64,000 bases of DNA, taken from contig NC_045441.1 in assembly GCF_002776525.5 (NCBI RefSeq), positions 124,368,275 through 124,432,274 on the forward strand. Direction: 5' to 3'. Both the position numbers and the translations under genes were made by a program. This DNA is from Piliocolobus tephrosceles (Eukaryota > Chordata > Mammalia > Primates > Cercopithecidae). Each line of letters opens with the position of its first letter. The stretch's first letter is position 1. Shown one piece after another: positions 45,650 through 57,710 of this stretch. The notes under the pieces were generated by a model. It ran no database searches, had not been told where the DNA came from, and saw only the letters and a list, made by a program, of their open reading frames with translations.

Positions 45650-46545
45650 ATTAATGAGGATATAGCTGCATTATAGATTAACTTAGGATAACTTTTTTTT
45701 TACAAAATTTGAATAGAAGACAAAATGGTAACTTGAATGAGACATATACCATGTTCTATGAAAGAAAAATTCAATATTGTGAAGATGCCAATTATCACAA
45801 GTTAATTTATAATTGTAATACAATTTCAGTCAAAATCCCAATGAGATTATCTTATTTAATAAAATTCACTTCAAATTAATGTAGAAGAATAGAAAGTGAA
45901 AATAATTTAGAAAAATTTTAAAGGAAAAGATGAGGAAAATCATACCCAACCAGATGAAATCCACTACAAAGTTATTAATTTTAAAACAGTGCAGTATTCA
46001 TTGAAGACACAACAAACAGATTAATGGAAAAAATAGCAGCCCAGAAACAGATAAATCCCAGAGTATAAAAGAACTTAATACATGATGAATAAAGTCATGA
46101 TTCTCAATGAGGAATAGATTTAGTCAACAAATGATGTTGAGGAAATTGGCTGTTAGGGAGAAAAAAATAAATTTAAAACCTAACTTTACAACATATACCC
46201 AAATAAATTCTAGGTGAATTCAATGCTTAAATTTTAAAAATCTAAATAACACAATACTTTTTAATAAGATGATTTTATCTTATTTATTAGCTACACAGTA
46301 CTTTTTAATAAGGCAATATTCATCTTATTTATTAGATATAGGAAGAATTTCTAAGTCTAAAATTAGATTAAGTTTGAAAGAGCAGAAGTGATAAATTTTA
46401 CCATAGAAACATAAAACCTTTGGCATAGAACTATACCTTAATTAAAATGAAAGACACACTAAAAATGTTTATGACAATAAAGACAAAGTTTTAATGTTAT
46501 TTATATGCATTGAATTCCTTGTAAACTAAGAAAAACATTGACTTC
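45650..46545 (+). repeat. Old LINE-1 (L1M) ORF2-derived sequence
   Basis: AT-rich DNA has phrases matching L1 ORF2 order (aagatgccaattatcacaag, cagtcaaaatccc, agcccagaaacagata). It is heavily mutated and has no long frame. Confidence 0.6.
46251..46338. repeat. 44-bp tandem duplication in L1-derived DNA
   Basis: Units 46251-46294 and 46295-46338 share tactttttaataag and atcttatttattag. Confidence 0.8.
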
Positions 46546-46943
46546 TGGATAAAAATGTCAGATTGCAGTCTCACTCCCTCTTAAAAATCCACTAAACTGA
46601 CATTAAAATGTATTTTAGAAGCATAAATCACAAGGATTAAGAGAATGGAGCAGGACACAATTACAGCAAAATTTTGTAAGTTGAAAAGCAGATATAGATT
46701 GGTAACTGATTAAACAGCCCTGGAGAAGCAGAATCAATAGGTAGATGGCAATATTCTGAAAAACACACATTCCAAGGAATTAATTCTTAAAGTGGGATAT
46801 ATGTGAAGCTAAAACAAGTTCAAAGTCCTCTTTAAGTACCAGCCAGGTGACAGTCCTCCCGTCTTGGCAGAAGACTAGGTGTTTATCCTCTAGAAAAGGC
46901 AAAATACAGGGTCTCTGGGCCACAAGAAAACAGGTAGATTTGG

Positions 46944-48617
46944 TTCATGTCAAAAACTCTCGATAAACTAGTTAGTGATGGAACATACCTCAAAATAATA
47001 AGAGCTATTAAATCCATAGCCAATATCATACTGAATGGGCAAAAGCTGGAAGCATTCCCTTTGAAAAGTGGCACAGGACAAGGATGCCCTCTCTCATCAC
47101 TCCTATTTAATGTAGCATTGGAAGTTCCGGCCAGGGCAATCAGGCAAGAGAAAGAAATAAAGGATATTCATATAGGAAGAGAGGAAGTCAGATTGTCTCT
47201 GTTTGCAGATGACATGATTCTATATTTAGAAAACCCCATCGTCTCAGCCCCAAAACTCCTTAAGCTGACAAGCAACTTCAGTAAAGTCTCAGAATACAAA
47301 ATCAATGTGTGAAAATCACAGACATTCCATACACCAACAACAGACAAGCAGAGAGCCAAATCATGAATGAACTTCCATTCACAATTGCTACAAAAAGAAT
47401 AAAATACCTAAGAATACAACTTACAAAGGATGTGAAGGACCACTTCAAGGAGAACTACAAACCACTGCTCAAGGAAATAAGAGAGGACACAAACAAATGG
47501 AAAAGAATTCCATGTTCATGGATAGAAAAAATTAATATCGTGAAAATGGCCACACTGCCCAAAATAATTTATAGATTCAATGCTATTCCCATTCAGCTAC
47601 CATTGACTTTCTTTGCAGAATTAAAAAACAAAAACAAAACAAAACAAAAAAAAGAACAGTTTAAATTTCACATGGAACCAAAAAAGAACCCATATAGCCA
47701 AGACAATCCTAAGCAAAAAGAACAAACCTGGAAGCATCATACTACCTGACTTCAAACTATACTACAAGGCTACAGTAGCCAAAACATGTACCAAAATAGA
47801 CATATAGACCAACGGAACGGAATAGAGACCTCAGAAATAACACCACACATCTACAACCATCTCATCTTCGACAAACCTGACAAAAACAAGCAATGGGGAA
47901 AGGAATCCCTATTATAAATGGTGCTGGGAAAACTGGCTAGCCATATGCAGAAAACTGAAACTGGACCCCTTCCTTATGCCTTATACAAAAGTAACTCAAG
48001 ATGGATTTAAGACTTAAATGTAAAACCAAACACCATAAAACCCTAGAAGAAAGCCTAGGCAATACCATTTAGGACATAGGCATGGGCAAAGACTTCATGA
48101 CTAAAACACCAAAAGCAATTACAACAAAAGCCAAAATTGACAAATAGGATCTAATTAAACTAAAGAGCTTCTGCACAGCAAAAGAAACTAGCATCAGAGT
48201 GAACAGGCAACCTACAGAGTGGGAGAAACTTTTTGCAATCTACCCATCTAGCAAAGGTCTAGCATCCAGAATCTACAAGGAACTTAAACAAATTTACAAG
48301 AAAAAAACAACCCTATCAAAAAGTAGTCAGAGGATATAAACAGACACTTTTCAGAAGAAGACATTTATGCAGCCAAGAAACACATGAAAAAAAGTTTATT
48401 ATCACTGATCATTAGAGAAACGCAAATCAAAACCACGATGAGAAATCATCTCACGTGAGTCAGAATGGTGATTATTAAAAAGTCAGGAAACAATAGATGC
48501 TGACGAGGCTGTAGAGAAATGGGAACGCTTTTACACTGTTGGTGGGAGTGCAAATTAGTTCAACCATTGTGGAAGATAGTGTGGCAATTCCTAAAATAAA
48601 TAAATAAATAAATAAAT
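46944..48617 (+). mobile_element. LINE-1 insertion, 5'-truncated and ended early in ORF2
   Basis: The sequence matches L1 ORF2 from just before the reverse transcriptase active site through the C-terminal part. The FADDM box (from about 47200) is visible. The frame is broken by several stops, with longest pieces at 46947-47312 and 47309-47749. It stops inside ORF2 after ggcaattcct, followed by an (AAAT)n tail. Perfect 13-bp duplications caggtagatttgg flank it (46931-46943 and 48618-48630). The 3' part of ORF2 and the 3' UTR are absent, so the source transcript was probably polyadenylated early. It is inactive. Confidence 0.9.
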
Positions 48618-49093
48618 CAGGTAGATTTGGAAGCAGGGATACCATACTGAATACTGGGGTATAATTTAATGTGTGCATTCTGAACACTAAAACCTCCACT
48701 CAGCTTCCAGAATATTTCCAACCAGGCCTTCACCCTCTAGGCAAGGGACTGGAAGATCCTTTTAGGGAGAATGTGACAAGATGTCAGGAAGAGCATAAAA
48801 TGGCTAAATTTAGGCCTCTCGAGCTAGATCATGGTGCCATTTAAAGATTACACTGTGAAATGTGTTTTCTGCAATTGGGTTTTGGGGCATTCCTGCATAT
48901 CATATTACAGTGAGCCTAAAGAGAACAAGACCCACTTTCAGGCTCAGAACCTTCCAGTCAACATTTTAGGACTCTGCTCTTAAATATGTGCAGATATACG
49001 AGGATCCCCAACAACAAAGGGAATATGAGTAACAGAAAATAGATGAAAATAACTTCTTCTGCAAGGAGATGGTAACTTTAAAAAATCAGTCTC

Positions 49094-49400
49094 GGCCGGG
49101 CGCGGTGGCTCAAGCCTGTAATCCCAGCACTTTGGGAGGCCGAGACGGGCGGATCACGAGGTCAGGAGATCGAGACCATCCTGGCTAACACGGTGCAACC
49201 CTGTCTCTACTAAAAACTGCAAAAAACTAGCCGGGCGATGTGGCGGCGCCTGTAGTCCCAGCTACCCGGGAGGCTGAGACAGGAGAATGGCCTGAACCCG
49301 GGAGGCGGAGCTTGCAGTGAGCTGAGATCCGGCCACAGCACTCCAGCCTGGGTGACAAAGCGAGACTCCGTATCAAAAAAAAAAAAACAAACAAACAAAC
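49094..49400 (+). mobile_element. Young AluYR-type insertion (Old World monkey)
   Basis: It is a full-length Alu starting ggccgggcgcggtggctcaag, with ccgagacgggcggatcac and gagatccggccac. I know this combination from cercopithecid AluYR copies. It ends in poly-A and (CAAA)n. Perfect 12-bp target duplications aaaatcagtctc lie at 49082-49093 and 49401-49412, so it is a recent insertion. Confidence 0.9.
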
Positions 49401-49654
49401 AAAATCAGTCTCATTTATGTCTTTGAGAGAGAAGAGAAGATTGTGTATTTCTAAAACACGAACAGGATGCATCAAGAGGAATATTCAGAAAACAAAAAGA
49501 GCTCTTAATTCAGAAGAAGAGTTAGAAGATAAAATTGATGTGATTTTCTCCCACCACAAAAAACAAAAACCCAAAGAGATGTAAATAGGAAAGAAACAAA
49601 AAGAAAATTAGAGAACTAGTCCAGGGAGTTCAACATGTGAATAACAGGAGTTTC

Positions 49655-49876
49655 AGGCCAGGCACAGTGGCTCATGCCTATAATCCTAGCACTGTAGGAG
49701 GCTGAGATGGGAAGATTGCTTGAGCCCAGGAGTTCAAGACTTCACCCTATCTCTACAAGAAATGCAAAAATTAGCCAGGCATATTGGCGCATGCCTGTAA
49801 TCCCAGCTACTTGAGAGGCTAAGGTGGGAGGATGGCTTGGGCCTAGGAGGTTGAGGCTGCAGTGAGCCGTGATTTT
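49655..49876 (+). repeat. Alu (+), 3' truncated
   Basis: An older Alu with an internal deletion in the left monomer, ending abruptly at gtgagccgtgat where L1-like DNA begins. Confidence 0.9.
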
Positions 49877-49877
49877 C

Positions 49878-50430
49878 AATCTTCTGAAAGAAAATTATTT
49901 TTAGCCTAAAATTCTATACCCAGCCAAGCTATCAATCAAATTTGAGAGGAGAATCAAGACATTTTCACACATGCTAAGTCTCACAAAATTTACCTCTCAT
50001 GCATTCTCTCTCAGGGAGTTAATGGATTATGTGTTTCACCAAAAAAAATTTTTGTTAGAGGAAGACATGGGTACAAAAGATTCAGCAGAGAAAGGGAACT
50101 CCCAGGATAAGGGTGAAGGGGCATCTCTGGATGACAGCTGAGCACCAGAAGTAGATAGCAACTGTTTTAGATTGTAGTAAGTCAGAGAGCCCCAGGAGAT
50201 AGTTCATCAAGAAGATGAAGTTCATTCTTCTAATATGAATAAAAATTTTAAGAAGATATTTAGACAACAGGCAGAGCATTTAGAATTGAATTAGAAATAA
50301 GTAGACAGAAAATTAGGTATCTCAAAAACAAGAAACATATTAACTCCAGGAAAAATAAAAAGTTGGGCAGGAAAAGGACTTCATGATTCAGCTCTGAAGA
50401 ACATCATCATCATTCTAATATAAACACTGA
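49878..50430 (+). repeat. Old LINE-1 3' end (L1M)
   Basis: It contains aaattctatacccagccaag, gacattttcacacatgc and gaggaagacatggg...ccaggat, the L1M 3' UTR order. Confidence 0.7.
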
Positions 50431-50599
50431 ATGTTGACCTGTACTGGGTGGGTGGGAAGATAGGAGGATGGGAAGTATGCTTGCATGTGGTGGGAGTGGG
50501 GTAGTGAAAGAAAATGAAATTGTCATCATTTGTATTGGCACATCAATCAGTAATGGAAGTGTGTTATTTAGAGATACAGAAGAAAATATCTATATCACC

Positions 50600-51900
50600 A
50601 GCTAAGAAAGGTGCAAGTGCTTGCCTCTGCCTAGAAGAAAAGAAAAGGAAGATTCTGGTGGGAGGGGAAGCCTTTCTTATCTGCTACCCATAGTGTGCCC
50701 TGATACCCCAAACTGGCAACAGACTGGGGTCTTTGCTCCAGCCCTCTGTTCTGTTATGCTCCCAAACCAAGCATACCTGCCCCTTTTGTTGTTATGGCTT
50801 TAATGCTGATCATCACAGAGAAACAGACTGGCGAGACAAAGATTAAAAGCAGGTGAAACCACAAAGGTTGCAGAATCTCAGCACTTGTCTTGAGGCTGAG
50901 GCCTTGATCCACAGCTCCAGGCCCCCCTTCCAAGATAGTCACGAGCAGCCTCCTGGATTTTCACTCTTAGGCACAGATTCAAAGGGTACAGCTCACAAAA
51001 TATGCCCTGATACTATTCTAAAAAACATTTTGAATAGTTTTTATTTTCCCCAGTTATAAAACACATGCACTTTGAAGAAAAGCAAATAGCAAATAAATTA
51101 AGAATAAATTTAAATTACTATAATTCTACAACTCAGAAATAACCATTAACAGTTTGTTCCAATATTCTTTTGATCTGTAACTAGATAAACTTTATAAGCA
51201 CACGTAAACTATAATGCCTTTTAATATATGTACCACCCAGAAAAAAATTAACATGTCTTTCAGTCTTTTTTTGATTTTTCACTAGATAAGTGTACGTGAG
51301 CACATCCATAATGTATGTCTCTCATAATCAAGAGTTGCATTGGTCACAGTAATAATAGTAAAAACTTGAAGCAACTTAAATATTCTTTAATAGGAAATGC
51401 TTAAATAAACCAAAACATATTTATTCTATGGAATACTAAATGACCAGTGTTTTACAAAGTGCTATTGCAGGAATGTGTTAATTGAAATGGAAAGATATTT
51501 ACAATGTATTATATACGCTTTTAAAAAGATGAAGCTGTTTTTTTTCTCCACAATTAAGAAAATTAAAAATTATTTTAAAAAGGGAGAAGATATAAAATTG
51601 TATATATAGTACAATCCTTTTTTTTTAATGTGAAAAATAAATTTTCTGTGCCAGGAACTGAGTGAAGTACTTTATGTGCATTATCTAATTTAATTTTCAA
51701 CGTTTGGAAAAATACAAAGTAGCTTCTCCTAATGGGAACAGGAGGTCTCTGAGAGAATATAAATGGAGATGTTGCCAGGGGTAGGGAGGACAAGGAGCAA
51801 GATGAAGTCCCCACTAGGTGGGGCACTATGCCATCTGCATCTAGGGACTTGGAGAGGATGAAGCCCCAACTAGGTTTAGGGTTGGGACGTTGACAGCAAG
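50600..51900. other. AT-rich intron sequence with weak LINE-like parts
   Basis: From 51.06 to 51.64 kb there are L1-like phrases (tattctatggaatac, gatatttacaatgta). Elsewhere nothing is recognised, and no exon was seen. Confidence 0.35.
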
Positions 51901-51989
51901 AGCACCATCATCTCGGACAAACACCGCCACTTTCAGTTCCAGCTCCCTTTCTAGCCTCAAGCATTTCAAGGAAATCACTTCTCTTCAAA

Positions 51990-52440
51990 CTACAAGGAGA
52001 CAGTAAAATATAGATAAGACACCTCAGACACAGAGGGAGGTGGGGGGAAAGTCTCTTGGGTAACTGTCAAACCTCACCCTCATACAATGTGCCCCAGTGA
52101 AACAGTGGGCCTTAATAAGCACATTCCTTTTCCTTCAGGTGCAACTAAGATAGGAAAGTTAAAAGCAGACTCGGGGAATATGCCTGCAGCTGCAGAAAGA
52201 CGTATGGGAACAGACATACAACTCTCCCTCTCAAATAAGCACAACAAAAAGACACAGAAGCAGTCTAAACCTCTGATAAACTCTCCCACCCTGAATCCTT
52301 AAAAACTCTTAGTCTGTAAAAGAGTGGGGCTCTAACCTAACTCAGCCAGCAGCCCCTCTCAGGTTTATTTAAAATAAACCTGACTGTGTTAACTGTAAAG
52401 CCACCCTTCGTGTTTCTCTCCTCTTTCTTTAATTCTTACA
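51990..52440 (+). repeat. Possible ERV LTR
   Basis: It has an AATAAA at 52373-52378, a stop-rich body and a pyrimidine-rich end ctttaattcttaca that would fit an LTR 3' end. The family is unknown. Confidence 0.4.
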
Positions 52441-52449
52441 GATGTGTGA

Positions 52450-53990
52450 AGTTTGACCAACTTGTGAATAAATGGGAGAGATGTCACCAGCTAGGGATGG
52501 ATGCCTCTGGAGCTCCAGTTGCTGGAATCCAACCTCTCCTGTGTCATCACCTCTGTGTTCCCTTCTTGGAGCCCATCCAGTGAGTGGATAAAAAATGATG
52601 TCACAAGGACTTTTATTTGAAATAGGTCAGGGAGGGGAGGAGAGCCTCCAGAATGTGGAATGGGACTAATTAATTCTTCTTGAATTTAAAAGGGTCACTA
52701 TGTTTTGAGAAATTCTGGGCACCTCACAGGACCCAACTTTGTTACTTTTTTCCCTGAGCTCCCTACATCAAGCAGGGAAGGACCTGCTAAATTGTGGAAG
52801 GGCTCCTCCCATGCCTTCCTTGTGATGACTACTCAACAGAAACCCAGGTTACTCCTCCAAACACATTAGTACCTCCAGCTTCTCTGACATGGCTGATCAG
52901 AGACCAGCTCACTCTCCTACCCCTCTGGCCAGAGCCCCAGGGTTGCATCTGGTAACCTACCTTTCAACAGGGGCAGGGGCAACATGGCTGCAGACCCCTG
53001 GAGATTAGCATAATCTTTCTGCAGAACCGGAGGCAGATACAGAGCTAGGGCAAGGTAGGGCTCAGCCAGCAGGGAAGATGGTAGATGAAAAGGACCCAGG
53101 CCAGGGCTGACTCCAGCCAAACTGTATGCAAGTAAGCATGAGACTCTGGAATTGCTTTGTGGCAAGAGTTCTTGCTCCACATTTGAGATATTCCAAGGAT
53201 AATAGAAAGGGAGACATATCGCCTGGGATCACTCCAGAAAACGAAATTACCAGAATTATGCAAAAATCATGAATAATTCCAGAGATTAGTTAAAATCTGG
53301 AGTTTCACATAGTCAATATTTTCTTCCTCTAGCGATTGCCTTTTAAACTTGATGTCTTCTTTTGAAATGAATGGTGATGCATTCCTTTACGTGAATTTCA
53401 GAAGTGAGCACTAAGGAAGGAAGACCTTTAGGGGATACACCCAAGACCTCTAAAGACGTACGAAGGAGGCAGCCATCCACACTGTTGAGAATTACAGCTG
53501 CCGCCAACCCTGGGTGAAACAACTGTTAGCTCTTATGCCCAAAGCAGTGGCTATTACCTTTTCCTTTCTGAGTATTTAACGTAGGAAGTGCTAAGATCTT
53601 CTGAAGTCTTATTGTGACATCGGCATTCTTGTTTCTAATCTAGAAAAGTCCATCATTAAATACTGCTTAACCAACAATCAAATCTACTTGGCCTTTAGTT
53701 CATAAGCTATTAGTTAGGTTTTACAACCTATCCGTCTCAGGTAGTTACTCATTAGGATCTGAGAGGGAAGCCCATTTGCAGGGGTGAAACAAAACTCAAG
53801 TTTATTTCTGCTCTCACCTTAGTCTAAAGACATGAGCATGATTTTATTTCTGAATTGTATTTCCCTCTTTTCTTTGCATGTTTAATTAGGGTATAAATTC
53901 CTTGAACCCTAACTTCTGATTAGTTTGTGCTTTTCACAGAACTTACCAGAAGGCTAGCCCCATAGGCCTTTTCAGTCCTGATTATTCAGT
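52450..53990. other. Unassigned intron sequence of the SLC23A4 relic
   Basis: No SLC23 exon or confident repeat was seen. Reading both strands gave only chance frames. Confidence 0.35.
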
Positions 53991-54007
53991 TGAAATAGGA
54001 CACTTGG

Positions 54008-54311
54008 CCAGGCAGGGTGGCTCACGCCTGTAATCCCAGCACTTTGGGAGGCCAAGGTGGGCGGATTCTCTAAGGTCAGGAGTGTGAGACCAGCCTGGCC
54101 AAAAATGACAAAACCCCGTCTCTACTAAAAATACAAAAATTAGCTGGGCATGGTGACACACACCTGTAATCCCAGCTACTAGGGAGGCTGAGGCAGGAGA
54201 ATTGCTTGAACCCAGGGGGCAGAGGTTGCAGTGAGCCGAGATGGTGCCACTGCACTACAGCCTGGGTGACAGAGCAAGACTCTGTCTCAAAAAAAATGAA
54301 AAAGAAGGAAA
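54008..54311 (+). repeat. Alu (full length, +)
   Basis: Target duplications gaaataggacacttgg (53992-54007) and gaaataggatacttgg (54312-54327) differ at one base. Confidence 0.95.
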
Positions 54312-54359
54312 GAAATAGGATACTTGGTCAATTATTTCTCTGTCAACATCAGAGGTGTC

Positions 54360-54520
54360 CATAATATTAGAGATGGAAGGGACTTTTTGATATTACCTAG
54401 TTCATCTTGTTTAATTTGCAGATGAGGAACTGGAACCTTAGAGAGGGTTTATGACTCATCCACGTTCCCACAGCACAGAGCTAGAATTCAGCCCTCTAGT
54501 TTCCAAACGTGAAGCTTTTC
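54360..54520 (+). repeat. MIR- or L2-like ancient repeat
   Basis: It contains gagatggaagggac and tttgcagatgaggaactgg, a common old-repeat phrase. Confidence 0.5.
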
Positions 54521-55236
54521 CACAATCAAAATTAACATCACCTCAGGTTTGGGTGAGGGGCTGCCCCATTCATAATAGCTTTGTGTTTGTAATTCTTCAT
54601 GGGGCGGGGGCTGGCGTGGGAGCTCCTGGGTATCTCCGCAGGGAGTTACAAGGCCTCTCTACTGCTACTGCAGCATCTTACATTGTGGGGCTAATCCTGG
54701 AAGGGAGGGGTCTGGATTTTAGGGGCCTGAGGGAGAGACCAGAGTGAACCCTTGGAAGGCATCTTGGCTCACAGAGACAGTGACAAAGAAGGAAGAGGGG
54801 GAAGGGAAGTCACCTGTGCAAGAGGGAGGCACTGGCCTTCCATCCTCTACAGAACAAAGGGAGAGCTTAAGCACTGTTAGGTCTCCTGGAAATGACTTGC
54901 AAAGGAAGTACTTTGGGAAGTACTTTTGATTTTAGATAAAAAGACCATCCTAGGAATGAATATTTTCCTCCAGATGCTGCCTAGATTCCATCTACTTTGG
55001 AAATAACTAGCCAACCTCAGTCTATACTTGTGTAGCTTTGATTCAGATAATTAAGACTAATTGCATATTCATTGTTCCTGCTGAGTCATTTTGTCTTAAG
55101 ATAGGCAGAAGCACCTTGTGGGGAATGTTTTCCATTTTTCTTTGCAACCCCAGAGTGGAGCACAGGCTTGGCACAGATCAGATAGAAAGTGGAATTATAG
55201 TGATGGGCCCCTCCCATCACTGTGTAAAGTGGAATT

Positions 55237-55411
55237 ACACCCGCTGGGCCAGTTCACCCGACGTCATGACATGATGGTGCAGGACCAGAGGCCACTTCAG
55301 GATGTGAATATGTCCTCTAGCACCTGGCACTTGATGTATGCGGATAGTGGATGACAAACAAGGTTTGAAATGTGTGGAGCCAGAAGCTATCTGTAGAAAA
55401 CTTGACAATCA
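55237..55411 (+). repeat. 175-bp direct repeat, copy 1
   Basis: It matches 55731-55905 along its whole length, with seven substitutions counted by eye and no gaps. The two starts are 494 bp apart. It is not a repeat family I recognise. Confidence 0.9.
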
Positions 55412-55730
55412 GTTCCTTCCAAAGCCCAGATAGGAGTCTAGCAATGTGTTCACTAACCATATGCCTTTGTAAAACCTGTATAAGCAAAAGGTTACAGCCG
55501 CCATTGACTTCAACAGCTGTCCCTGTCCACTTTGATCTCCCTAACTCTAAACCATGGTTCAGATGGCATTTGAAAGGCCATGGGACTTGGCTAAGGGGGA
55601 GTCGAGTCAGGATAAATTTAGTTAGAATGTAGTGGGATATATTAATGCAGTTGCAGACCACTGACCCACCTATGTATAAGGAATTTATTGCTAGCCTTCT
55701 TGGTATAATCAGTTTCCAGCAATTCTCCTA

Positions 55731-55905
55731 ACACCCACTGGGCCAGTTCACCCGATGTCATGACATGATGGTGCAGGACCAGAGGCCACTTCAGGATGTG
55801 AATATGTCCTCTAGCAACTGGCACTTGATGTATGCGGATAGTGGATGACCAACAAGGTTTGAAATGTATAGAGCCAGAAGCTATCTGTGGAAAACTTGAC
55901 AATCA
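55731..55905 (+). repeat. 175-bp direct repeat, copy 2
   Basis: It is the partner of copy 1; the 319 bp between the copies is not duplicated. Confidence 0.9.
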
Positions 55906-56651
55906 TCAGATATGCAAAATTGCTAGAGAATTGGTTGTTATTGATGTCTAGGCAAAAGTGGACATTTTCTCCTATCAGGAATATACTTAGGAATGCAGCA
56001 TATAAACTTATGAATTCACTATGCATTTAAACACTTTTTGATAGGAATCAGGTCCAATAAAGTTTATCAGAACTCCTGTGTTTGTAAGGCACAAATCTAT
56101 AGCAGTACCACAGTCTGCATGGAAAGTCATAACGAGGCATCCCAGCTAGCAGTAATAACAAATAAACTTAGACTAACCCATCCTAGAGGAATGACTGAGT
56201 TATCTTTCCTTTTTTCCTGCAAAATGAGGTCATTGAAGAGATGAAACCATAAAATGTAGAGGAAGAAAGTATCATAGGTGACTGTCAGATGGTTAAATAA
56301 TATGTCATGCTATTTTCTGAAATGTGTGACATTTGTAGTATTTATCTGTTTTTTAACACCTGTAATTTATTGTAATTACTTTCTTAAATCTAAATAAATA
56401 TTTTCTTTTGTGCACGCTTTTATATTTGTAATTTTCTGTTCTTTTTCTTAAAGGGGACACCAAAAACCATCTAAGCTTCAGGTTGCGCAAAACTCACTCT
56501 CTCTTTGGACTGGATGCTAAATAAACATAAGGGAAGGAACACCGGACTAACAGGTTTGCAGGGAGGGAGGAGAATGAGAAAGATCTAGAGGACCTACAAA
56601 GAAATTTCCCAAGAAGGTGGTAACCCAAAAAAGCCATTGTGTGAGGTTCTA

Positions 56652-56707
56652 GGGAATCATGATGGGGTAGGGAATGGTAGGGAATCACAATGGGGTAGGG
56701 AATGGTA
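56652..56707. repeat. 28-bp tandem duplication
   Basis: Units 56652-56679 and 56680-56707 both read gggaatca..atggggtaggg with two differences. Confidence 0.85.
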
Positions 56708-57213
56708 ATGGAGAGCGTGAAAAAAGAGGATGTGTGGAAATGAGGAAGGAATGGTCTCCAAAGACACATTTCCTGGCTTCACAATTTTGTCCAGGCCAGA
56801 GTAATAGAGCTCCATTTTACTCGGGCTAATTGTAGCAGCCCACATATAAACACAAGGACTTGATTTTTTTATTTTAAAAAAGGGATTCCACTGATTATAC
56901 CAAATGAGCATCTCAATGATACTGTAAGGGAGCAGAGGCACATATACTCATTAGCTGCATTGCACAGGTCCCAAACCACAGTGAATGTCTGCTGTCTTGT
57001 CTACCCAGAGCAGAATTCCTCTACTCTGCTTTATTGGGAAATCTTCCCGAATGGGAGTTGCCATATTTGTTGCCCAGGCAGCTCCAGAGCTGGGCAACAG
57101 AGCTCTCCTGGAATTTTACAATGTGAGACTAGCCAGAGCAGCCCTCACTTGCTTTTGGGTGGTAAGTAGGAGGATGTCTAGGAGTGCTGCCTGCAGTCAC
57201 GTTGTGATGGTTG

Positions 57214-57710
57214 AATTTATGGGTCAACTTCACCAGGCTAAGGGCTGCCCAGATGGCTGGTAACATATTGCAGGGTGTGTCTGTGAGGGTGTCTCTGGAA
57301 GAGATTATCATTTGAATCGGTGAAGTGAGTAAAGAAGATCACCAATGTGGTGGGAATCATCCAATCCACTGAGGACCCAAATAGAACAAAAGGCAGAGAA
57401 AGACTGGATTCTCTTGCTCTCTTCTTGAGCTGGGACAGCCATCTCCTCCTGCCCTCAGACACTGGTACTCCTGGTTCTCAGGCCTTCAGACTCAGACTGA
57501 AACTTGTAATACTGGCCTACCCTACCCTGACCTCAACATTCAGTCCTTTGGACTCAGCCTGAACCACCAGCTTTCCTGGTTCTCCAGCTCGCAAGTAGCA
57601 GGACTTTGGCCTCCATAACTGTGTGAGCCAATTCCTGTAATAAATCTCCTCTTCATATATCTCTATATATCCTATTGGCTCTGCTTCTCTGAGAACCCTA
57701 ATGCACACGT
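57214..57710 (+). repeat. MLT2-type ERVL LTR
   Basis: It begins tttatgggtcaacttcacc and ends attggctctgcttctctgagaaccctaatgcaca. The body contains gtgagggtgtctctggaag and an ataaatctc poly(A)-like part. Same family as 10668-11066. Confidence 0.65.

Noticed and set aside
46947..47749. Two reverse-transcriptase-like frames considered as a gene.
   Set aside because: They are parts of the truncated L1 copy at 46944-48617, with stops between them.
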